Assembly (NCBI GenBank): GCA_031254955.1
Contig: JAIRTK010000281.1
Location: 1-15,161, forward strand
Length of the DNA stretch: 15,161 nt
Source of the DNA: Opitutaceae bacterium
GTDB taxonomy: Bacteria > Verrucomicrobiota > Verrucomicrobiia > Opitutales > Opitutaceae
Direction of reading: 5' to 3'
Shown here: positions 1 to 6,083 of the stretch, piece after piece
Layout of the letters: each line of letters starts with the position of its first letter
How positions within the stretch are numbered: the stretch's first letter is position 1
Made by a program: the position numbers and the translations under genes
Notes under the pieces: model-generated
What the model saw: only the letters and a program-made list of their open reading frames with translations
Told to the model about the DNA's origin: nothing
Database searches by the model: none

Positions 1-1179
1 GGGCGCGCGGATCAGGAGCGGCGTGCGGACGGCGTTTTCGTAGAGCGTGTGCTTGCCCCAGATGGCGTGCTCGCCGAGGAGGAAGCCGTTGTCGCCCCAC
101 ACGACGACGATGGTGTCGCGGTCGAGGCCGAGTTTCGCGAGTTCGTCGAGCACGCGCCCGACTTGCGCATCGACGTAGCTGACGGCGGCGGCGTGCGCGC
201 GGCGCAGTTCCAGCGCGTAAGCGGCGTCGCGATTCGGGGCGCGGTTTTGCGGGTCGCGATAATTTCCAAAAAACTCGCCGCTGCCGTGCCAGCCGGAGGG
301 TTCCGGCGGGCGCGCCGTGGCGAGGGGCGGCGGGATTTGTTGCGAGGCGTGAAGGTCGAACCAGCGTTTCGGCGCGGCGAAGGGAAGGTGCGGTTTGAAA
401 AAGCCGACGGCAAAAAACCACGGACGGGCGGCGGCGTCGGGGCCGGCGGCGCCGGCGGCATTTTTCAGGGCGCGGAGCGTGGCGACGGCCTCACTGGCGA
501 TCCAGTGGTCGGGATAGGCGGAGTCGGGGCCGTCGTGGCATTCGAGCGGCGTGGATTTTTTCGGGATGCGCCGCCGTCCGTCGGCGTAGCCGTGCATGAT
601 GGCCTCGGGCGTTTTCCAAGGCGTCGCGGGAATCCAGCAACGGTCCCAGACGCCGGGCATTTCCTCGGGGCCTTCGGTCCAGTCTTTCCCGGAGCGTCCG
701 CCGGGGTAATGGGTGATTTTGCCGAGCGCGAGCGTTTGGTAGCCGTGGTCGCGCATCCAGGCGGGAAGCGTGCGGGGGCCATACTCCGCGTGCGTGGCGA
801 GCATGGCGTTGTTGTTGATGTGAACGGGGCGCGTCGGGTAGAGGCCGGTCATGAGCGCGCAACGCGACGCGCCGCACGTGGGGACCTGCACGTAGTGTTT
901 GGTGAACACGCGCGCGGTCGCGGCAAAGGCGTCGAGTCGCGGCGTGATCGCGTGCGCGGCGCCGAGGCAGCCGAGTTCGTTGGGGAGGTCGTCGATGGCG
1001 ATGAAGAGGACGTTCGGACGGGGCGCGGGCGGCGCGACCGATGTCGCGGAGGCGAGGCGCAGGGTCGCGGCGAGCAGGAGAATCGCAAGGACGCGAAACC
1101 CGAGCGAGAGGGCGGCGCGGGCGGCGGCGAAACCGCCGACTTCCGCCACGCGGGCATGATTGCGGCCAAGTGCAGTCAT
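1..1179 (-). CDS. Iduronate-2-sulfatase-like sulfatase, exported, C-terminus cut by window edge
   Basis: Type I sulfatase (alkaline-phosphatase fold) that hydrolyses sulfate esters, presumably on a sulfated polysaccharide, in the periplasm or outside the cell. The first 393 residues are present. Residues 23-45 form a hydrophobic segment that fits a signal peptide or N-terminal anchor. Metal ligands D63-D64 follow the NVLFIAIDD strand. The formylglycine motif is C102-G-A-S-R106, with Ala in place of the commoner Pro, followed by CALMTG. K154 and H157 (GKITHYPGG), K262-P-H264 and D363-N364 (WGDNG), H371 and K376 match the rest of the active site. The order resembles iduronate-2-sulfatases, including the stretch AAVSYVDAQVGRVLDEL, but the class is a family resemblance and not a substrate call. 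The C-terminal subdomain is missing only because the window ends. The start at 1179 is chosen because it precedes the hydrophobic segment; AGGAA lies 12 bp upstream. It starts 29 bp after galM and is probably co-transcribed with it. The formylglycine-generating enzyme is not in the window. Confidence 0.95.
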   Translation of the reverse strand, partial: MTALGRNHARVAEVGGFAAARAALSLGFRVLAILLLAATLRLASATSVAPPAPRPNVLFIAIDDLPNELGCLGAAHAITPRLDAFAATARVFTKHYVQVPTCGASRCALMTGLYPTRPVHINNNAMLATHAEYGPRTLPAWMRDHGYQTLALGKITHYPGGRSGKDWTEGPEEMPGVWDRCWIPATPWKTPEAIMHGYADGRRRIPKKSTPLECHDGPDSAYPDHWIASEAVATLRALKNAAGAAGPDAAARPWFFAVGFFKPHLPFAAPKRWFDLHASQQIPPPLATARPPEPSGWHGSGEFFGNYRDPQNRAPNRDAAYALELRRAHAAAVSYVDAQVGRVLDELAKLGLDRDTIVVVWGDNGFLLGEHAIWGKHTLYENAVRTPLLIRAP

Positions 1180-1208
1180 CTATTTACAGGGTTCCTGCGT
1201 GGCGGGGT

Positions 1209-2378
1209 TCAACGGGCCGAGAAGCGGTAGACGGTCGCGGTTTCATAGCGTTCGCCGGGACGGAGGATCGTGCTTGGAAACGCGGGCTGGTTGGGCGAGT
1301 CGGGCGAGTGTTGCGTTTCGAGACAGAGGCCGGTGCGTTTTTTGTAGGCGATTTTGCTTTTGCCGGCGTTTTTGCCGTCGAGGAAATTGCCGCAGTAGAA
1401 TTGAACCGCGGGTTCTTCGGTGAGCACTTCGAGCACGCGGCCTGTCACGGGTTCGTAAACCTCGGCGGCCTTGACGAGCGCGCGCGATTTGGCGGAGCCG
1501 CGGTCGATGAGCCAGTTGTGATCATAGCCGCCGCCGAAAAGGAGTTGTTCGTTTTGCGTTTCGATGCGTCCGCCGATGGCGTGCGGTTTGGTGAAATCGA
1601 ACGGCGTGCCGGCGACGGGGGCGAGCTGGCCGGTGGGGATCAGGCCTTTGTCAACGGGTGTGTAGCGCGACGCGTTGAGCGTGAGGACGTGGTCGAGGAT
1701 GGTGCCGGAGCCTTCGCCGCGCAGGTTGAAGTAGGAGTGGTTGGTGAGGTTGACGGGCGTGGCTTTGTCGGTCGTGGCGAGGTATTCGATGCGGAGTTCG
1801 TTTTTGTCGGTGAGCCAGTAGGTGACGGTCACGTCGAGGTTGCCGGGGTAGCCTTCCTCGCCGTCTTTGCTGAGGTGGCGGAGGCGGAGGCCGGCGGCGT
1901 CTTTTTCGACGAGGGGCGCGGCGTCCCAGAGCACTTTGTCGAAGCCGACTTTGCCGCCGTGGAGCGCGCAGGGGATGCCGCCGGGGGTGTTGTTGGCGGC
2001 GAGTTTGAAGGTCTTGCCGTCGAGCGTGAACTGGCCGCGCGCGATGCGGTTGCCGTAGCGTCCGATGAGCGCGCCGAAATAGGTGCCGGTGGTCGCGCCG
2101 TCCTTTTCGTAGGCGGCGAGGGTGTCGTAACCGAGCGCGATGTCGGCGAGGTTGCCGTCGCGGTCGGGCACGAGGATGCGCGTGACGATGCCGCCGTAGT
2201 TCGTGATGGCGACTTTGGCGCCGTGGGAATTGGCGAGGGTGTAGAGTTGCGCGGCGCGTCCGTCGCGCAGGGTGCCGAAGGGTGTCATGGTGATGGCGGG
2301 TTGCACGGCGGAAAGTGTGACCGCGGAGGCGAGGGTGGCAAGGGCGGCGGCGAGGGCGCGGAGGTGGTTTGGGTGCAT
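1209..2378 (-). CDS. galM: Aldose 1-epimerase (galactose mutarotase), secreted form
   Basis: Interconverts alpha and beta anomers of free aldoses such as galactose, glucose, xylose or arabinose. The 389 residues are the usual ~340-residue mutarotase plus an N-terminal signal-like segment (about residues 6-25, Ala/Leu-rich), so this copy probably works in the periplasm. Family landmarks are all present: N110-R111 (GRYGNRIARG), H140 (ALHGG), the catalytic acid H214 in VNLTNHSYFNL, D286 in GGYDHNW, and the catalytic base E354 in CLETQHSPDSPN. The protein therefore looks intact and active. The start at 2378 is the first Met before the signal segment; there is no Shine-Dalgarno sequence just upstream (ACCTC). 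It lies 188 bp after the TonB-dependent receptor and 29 bp before the sulfatase. Exported mutarotases often sit in polysaccharide-utilisation clusters, where they speed use of sugars freed by retaining or inverting hydrolases. Which sugar it prefers cannot be read from sequence. Confidence 0.96.
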   Translation of the reverse strand: MHPNHLRALAAALATLASAVTLSAVQPAITMTPFGTLRDGRAAQLYTLANSHGAKVAITNYGGIVTRILVPDRDGNLADIALGYDTLAAYEKDGATTGTYFGALIGRYGNRIARGQFTLDGKTFKLAANNTPGGIPCALHGGKVGFDKVLWDAAPLVEKDAAGLRLRHLSKDGEEGYPGNLDVTVTYWLTDKNELRIEYLATTDKATPVNLTNHSYFNLRGEGSGTILDHVLTLNASRYTPVDKGLIPTGQLAPVAGTPFDFTKPHAIGGRIETQNEQLLFGGGYDHNWLIDRGSAKSRALVKAAEVYEPVTGRVLEVLTEEPAVQFYCGNFLDGKNAGKSKIAYKKRTGLCLETQHSPDSPNQPAFPSTILRPGERYETATVYRFSAR

Positions 2379-2446
2379 GAGGTGTTTTGCGGTTGATTGC
2401 GGTGAGGGAGTTCGGCTCTTCGCTATTTTGAATGGTTTGTTTTTCT

Positions 2447-2503
2447 CACGGAGAGGCGCGGAGAAGTCCTTGGATTCTCCCTGCGCCTCCGGGTCTCTGC
2501 GTG
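2447..2503. repeat. Intergenic imperfect palindrome of the 'cacggag' type, with adjacent T-run
   Basis: The left arm (2447-2465, CACGGAGAGGCGCGGAGAA) and right arm (2475-2503) are inverted copies separated by 9 bp. The core pairs GAGGCGC plus GGAGAA with TTCTCC plus GCGCCTC, with a 2-base bulge; the outer parts pair less well. Seven Ts follow at 2506-2512 on the plus strand. A plus-strand transcript would thus have an intrinsic-terminator shape, but no plus-strand gene ends here. For the minus-strand transcripts the T-run is on the wrong side. The sequence looks like the purine-rich dispersed intergenic elements I recall from Verrucomicrobia and other environmental bacteria, so a mobile or extragenic repeat is the best guess. 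It lies between the TonB-dependent receptor and galM and may stabilise the receptor mRNA 3' end. Confidence 0.6.
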
Positions 2504-2566
2504 GGTTTTTTTAACGTTTTCAGCCATCGAAAAGAGCGAGGACCAGAATTTCACATGCGGCGGCGT

Positions 2567-5500
2567 CTAGAACACGGCCTTGATGCCGAAGGTGTATTGC
2601 GGGGCGTAGTCCTCCAGGTAGCGCAGGCGGGCGATGGCGGGGGTGTCGGGGCCGCAGATTTCGTAGGTTCGCTCCGGTTCGCCGGTGAGGTTTCTGATGC
2701 TGAAATAGAGCGTCCAGTTTTTGATGCGGTATTCGCCGCTGAGGTCGATTTGCTTGTGATCGGTGAGGTAGGTGTAGGTGCCCTTGGGGACATTGGTGGA
2801 GGAGTTGATGCCGGTCTTGGTGCGGCCCATGAAAATATAACTGACGCGCAGCGAGTATTTTTTACGAACCAAGGAGATTCCGCCCTTATAGAGCCTTGGC
2901 CTGAAGGCGCCGTCGGCATCAATCAGGTCTTCCTCACCCGGCCCGGACAGGGAGTTGAGGGTGGCGTTGGCATACACGCTGACGCCGCGCGCCCAGCGGG
3001 GCAGGAAGGTGAGGGCCTGCTTGTAATCAAGCGTCACGCCCTTGACGGTCGCCGGGGAGGAGCTGTTGGTCTGCGTGACCACGTAGTAGCCTTCGTATTC
3101 ATTCGCATCCAGCCCGTAGTGGGACAGCAGCGCCTCCGACACAGGCTCGACCGTGTTGATGAAGAATTTGTCGATTTCCCGGCTGAAGGCACGGGCGGTC
3201 AGCGAGCCGTTGCGCGAGAAATAATAATCGAGGCCGAGGGTAAAGGTCTTGGAGGTCCAAGGATCAATTTCCGAGTTTTTGAGGTTGAAGCGATTGCTGG
3301 TGGAACTGGCGCCGGCGGTGCGGTCGGGCGTGATTTCGTAGGTCAGGTTGACGCGGGGGAACCAGTTGGAGTAGCCGACATCGGAGCGCGCGCCGTAGCG
3401 GACCCAAGTCATGCGCCCGCCGATGTTGGTGCGGAGCGGGCCGCTGCCTTCGATGTCGGTGCGCTCCACGCGGACGCCGGAGACGATTTGCAGGCGGCGG
3501 TTGAACAGATACAGGTCGGAGCGGAAGTAGGCGGAGTTGATGGTTTCGGACACATCATAGAGGTTGATGGCATTTTCATCGTTGTTCTGGATGGCGAAGT
3601 AGCCGGGGTTGGCTTGTTGCATTTGATACAGCGCGGCCAGATCGACCCATTCGATGTTGGGATGGCCGAAGCCCACGTGCAGGGTGGAGAGGTCCGCGTT
3701 GCCGAAGATTTTGGCGCCGTCGTCATTGGAGGCGGGCGGGTGCATGATGCCGGTGGAGGAATCGTTGCCGGGGCCGCTGGCCTTGCCGTCCGCGCCCAGA
3801 TACTTCCAGTCGAGATTGTTGACGTTGTGGCGTCCGCGCCTGGTCTGTTTGTAATTATAGCCCGCCTTGAGGAAGAGGGGCGCGGGGCCGAGCCGGAGGT
3901 CGCGGCGGATTGTCAGGAAGCCGTTGGTGATTTTTTCGTAGGCGTCATTGTAGCGGCTGTAAACGTTGGTGATGGAGAGGTCGTCGAGCGCATAGGGGTT
4001 GATGGCGGCGTTGTCGCCGCCGAGGTCGGTGATGGTGATGCGGCGGGGGCCGGTGTAGTGCATTTCGTCGAAGATGACCCTGACGTTGCCGCGGTCGGCG
4101 TTGGCGGAGTAGAAGAAGCCGTAGGGCAGGTCGTTGTAGTGGCTGGTGGCGTGGGAGTAGGCGATGCCGGCGTCGATTTTCCACTTGGGGCCGATGTGGC
4201 GCCAGGTGAGCGTGGGCATGTAGGTGGTGTTGGTTTTGCGGCGGGCTTCCTGGTGCTGGCGGACATAGCCGCCGCCCTCGGAGTAGTAGGGGGAGAGGAG
4301 GCCGGCGTTGTCGGCGTCGAAGTGCTGGATGGCGACGGTGAGGATGCGGTTGTTAAACTTGATGTTCTGGTAGCCGTATTGAAAGGCGAAGGAGAGGCGG
4401 TCGTGGCGGGTGAGCCGCCAGTCGGCGGTGATGGAAAAATCGGCGCGTTCGTTGAGGGAGGCGCCTTGGTAGAGGTCGATGCGGGAGAGGTAGGGGTTGT
4501 TGACATCGGTGAGGGGGAAGTGGGAGTCGCCCACGCTGTCCGACGAGCCGCGCCAGTAGGTGCGCTGCATTTCCTTGGCGTTGTAATAGAGCGCGCGTTT
4601 GGCGGTGATGGTGAAGCCGAAGCGTTTGTTGACGGGAAGGACGTAGGAAATCGCGGCATTGGGGCCGGCCTTGCGTGTGGGGCTGAAATGCGGGCCGGGG
4701 CCTTTGTTCAGCGTGAAGTGGTCGCCGTCGAAGGTGATGTAGGTTCTCAGTTCCAGGCGGGGGCGGGAGGATTCAAACGCGCTGCGGGGCACGATGTTGA
4801 CGGAGCCGGCGAGGGCGCGGCCCTCGATTTCGGGCGTGGGGGCGAACGTGATTTCGATGCGCGAGGCGCTGGAGAGGGAAACGCCTTCCAGCTCGACTTG
4901 GCGGCTTTGCGAGCCGGAGGCGGCGTTGGCGAGGCTGAAGCCGGCGAAGGTGATGGGAACGTGCTCGGCGGAGATGCCGTCGATGGCGATGGCGCGAGGC
5001 TCGCCGTTGGTGCTGACGATGCTCACGCCGGGGAGGTGCTTCATGAACTCGCCGATGTTGCCAGTGGGATTTTCGCCGAACTCCCCGGCATCGACGACGG
5101 TGCGCATGTCGGCGGCGTAGCGTTGTTCGTTGCGGGCGAGGGCGGAGCCGGTTTCGTAGCGGTCGGCGTTGACGGTGAAGGTGTCGAGTTTCAGGATGTC
5201 GGCGTCTTCTTCCGTGCCGGCGCGAGGGGCGAGCGTGGTGATGTGGATGTCGAGGGTGGCGGTTTCGCCGGGGCGCACGACGATGGTCTCGGTGCGGGGC
5301 GGAAAGCCGGTGAAGCTGGCGGTGATGTTCACGGGGCCGGCGGGGACGCCGGAGAATTGGTAGGCGCCGATGGCGTCGGTGAGGGTGTCCAGGCCGACGC
5401 CTTCGATGGTGACGAGGGCGTTTTCCAAAAACCGGTCGGAGGAGGGCAGATAGACGCGGCCTTCGATGGCGCCGGTGTCTTGCGGGGCGGGCGAGTCGGT

Positions 5501-5650
5501 GTCGGCGGCGGCGGATGGGTCGTCAGCGGCGGTGGTGGTAACGGCGGCGGCGGGGAGGCCGGAGGCGAGGAGGAGGCCGAGGGTGAGGAGCGCGGCGGTT
5601 TTGGCAAGGGCGGCCCGGAGCACCGGGGCGGATGGGTCACAATGTTTCAT
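2567..5650 (-). CDS. TonB-dependent outer-membrane receptor with N-terminal carboxypeptidase-regulatory-like domain
   Basis: Outer-membrane active transporter, probably importing oligosaccharides using TonB/ExbBD energy. The 1027 residues contain a signal peptide (about 1-36), a low-complexity linker rich in Ala, Asp and Thr (37-58), and a carboxypeptidase-regulatory-like beta-sandwich (about 60-140: IEGRVYLPSSDRFLENALVT, then GAYQFSGVPAG). A likely TonB-box zone follows (151-165, DTFTVNADRY). The plug domain spans about 165-290, with GEFMKHLPGVSI and ALAGSVNIVPRSAFE, a plug ending typical of large TonB receptors in Opitutae and Caulobacter/Xanthomonas-type families. The rest is a 22-strand-type barrel rich in aromatic residues, ending in Phe as outer-membrane proteins do. 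The start at 5650 precedes the signal peptide; the sequence just before it is pyrimidine-rich, with no Shine-Dalgarno. No SusD-like lipoprotein lies next to it, so it probably acts alone. Its place between carbohydrate enzymes suggests a glycan substrate; iron-chelate uptake cannot be excluded from sequence alone. Confidence 0.96.
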   Translation of the reverse strand: MKHCDPSAPVLRAALAKTAALLTLGLLLASGLPAAAVTTTAADDPSAAADTDSPAPQDTGAIEGRVYLPSSDRFLENALVTIEGVGLDTLTDAIGAYQFSGVPAGPVNITASFTGFPPRTETIVVRPGETATLDIHITTLAPRAGTEEDADILKLDTFTVNADRYETGSALARNEQRYAADMRTVVDAGEFGENPTGNIGEFMKHLPGVSIVSTNGEPRAIAIDGISAEHVPITFAGFSLANAASGSQSRQVELEGVSLSSASRIEITFAPTPEIEGRALAGSVNIVPRSAFESSRPRLELRTYITFDGDHFTLNKGPGPHFSPTRKAGPNAAISYVLPVNKRFGFTITAKRALYYNAKEMQRTYWRGSSDSVGDSHFPLTDVNNPYLSRIDLYQGASLNERADFSITADWRLTRHDRLSFAFQYGYQNIKFNNRILTVAIQHFDADNAGLLSPYYSEGGGYVRQHQEARRKTNTTYMPTLTWRHIGPKWKIDAGIAYSHATSHYNDLPYGFFYSANADRGNVRVIFDEMHYTGPRRITITDLGGDNAAINPYALDDLSITNVYSRYNDAYEKITNGFLTIRRDLRLGPAPLFLKAGYNYKQTRRGRHNVNNLDWKYLGADGKASGPGNDSSTGIMHPPASNDDGAKIFGNADLSTLHVGFGHPNIEWVDLAALYQMQQANPGYFAIQNNDENAINLYDVSETINSAYFRSDLYLFNRRLQIVSGVRVERTDIEGSGPLRTNIGGRMTWVRYGARSDVGYSNWFPRVNLTYEITPDRTAGASSTSNRFNLKNSEIDPWTSKTFTLGLDYYFSRNGSLTARAFSREIDKFFINTVEPVSEALLSHYGLDANEYEGYYVVTQTNSSSPATVKGVTLDYKQALTFLPRWARGVSVYANATLNSLSGPGEEDLIDADGAFRPRLYKGGISLVRKKYSLRVSYIFMGRTKTGINSSTNVPKGTYTYLTDHKQIDLSGEYRIKNWTLYFSIRNLTGEPERTYEICGPDTPAIARLRYLEDYAPQYTFGIKAVF

Positions 5651-5951
5651 AGGGGACGAGGAAGGAGGTTTTTATTTGTGGATGGATGAGGCAGCAAAGC
5701 CCCGGTGGGGCTGGAAGCGGGTGGAGGCGGTTTCGCGGGCAGGAATGCCCGCGCTCCTGTTGGCGGCGGCGGGGGCGGGGAGGCGTGCGTAATCCCGCTG
5801 CCGTTCCGCCGAGGCTGAAAAGGGCAATCGCTGCCGTCGCTTCGGGGTGGCAGGAGGGGAAATCCATTCAAACTGGCGGGGTGTCATAAGGGTTGGATTT
5901 GAGCGGGACGCAGCGGCGGGCGCGGGTTTGCCGAAAATGGCGGGCGCGGGT
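5651..5951. other. Non-coding intergenic region upstream of the TonB-dependent receptor
   Basis: I see no convincing gene in this stretch. Short open frames exist on both strands, but their translations are Pro/Arg/Ala-rich, have no recognisable domain and overlap palindromes. Two small palindromes are visible: agcccc-ggt-ggggct at 5698-5712, and cgcgggca-ggaa-tgcccgcg at 5734-5753. The receptor promoter should lie near its start; on the minus strand an A/T-rich patch (CAAATAAAAA) at about 5662-5673 could be a -10 region, but no clear -35 box is visible. Confidence 0.55.
5734..5753. repeat. Perfect 8-bp-stem palindrome (possible dispersed extragenic repeat)
   Basis: CGCGGGCA, loop GGAA, TGCCCGCG form a perfect GC-rich hairpin. 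On the minus strand it is preceded by ACAGGAG. No T-run follows on either strand, so it is not a classic terminator. I recall similar 'GCGGGCA...TGCCCGC' elements recurring between genes in Verrucomicrobia; that recollection is unchecked. Confidence 0.45.
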
Positions 5952-5953
5952 TT
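5915..5953. repeat. 15-bp direct repeat, two copies 24 bp apart
   Basis: GGCGGGCGCGGGTTT occurs exactly at 5915-5929 and again at 5939-5953, separated by GCCGAAAAT. The second copy runs straight into the 16-bp tandem array that begins at 5952, so this pair may be a diverged or separate edge of the same expanded region. Confidence 0.7.
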
Positions 5954-6083
5954 TACCAGAAGTAGCGTTTACCAAGAGTGGCCGTTTAGCAGGAGTGACG
6001 TTTAACAGGAGCGGTGTTTATCGGGAGCGGCGTTTAACAGGAGTGGGGTTTATCGGGAGCGGCGGCTCACCAGAAGCGGCGGA
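5952..6083 (-). repeat. Degenerate 16-17 bp tandem array that starts inside the autotransporter 3' end
   Basis: Read on the minus strand, the unit is approximately CGCCGCTCCCGATAAA. The plus-strand TTTA landmark occurs at 5952, 5968, 5985, 6001, 6017, 6033 and 6049, and the related CTCA at 6066 contains the autotransporter stop codon. Spacing is therefore 16, 17, 16, 16, 16, 16 and 17 bp, giving seven intergenic units plus one overlapping the gene. The in-gene unit encodes Arg-Arg-Phe-Trp-stop; the farthest unit (CGCTACTTCTGGTAAA) would read Arg-Tyr-Phe-Trp-stop. Each unit carries a TAA or TGA, and the mostly 16-bp period puts stops in all three frames. The likeliest origin is slippage or recombination copying the last codons of the barrel gene. 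Confidence 0.85.

Noticed and set aside
49..1230. Plus-strand open frame across the sulfatase region
   Set aside because: It is the antisense of the minus-strand sulfatase frame, which carries all the catalytic motifs.
2432..5689. Plus-strand open frame of 1085 codons antisense to the TonB-dependent receptor
   Set aside because: Low-complexity Gly/Val/Ala/Asp translation. The opposite strand encodes a complete, recognisable receptor with signal peptide and terminal Phe.
5672..5887. Small minus-strand open frame (71 codons) upstream of the TonB receptor
   Set aside because: Its translation spans the 5734-5753 palindrome, is Pro/Arg/Ala-rich and has no domain or ribosome-binding site; probably repeat-derived noise.
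5952..6066. CRISPR-like array after the autotransporter gene
   Set aside because: Units are contiguous 16-17 bp repeats with no spacers, and there are no cas genes.
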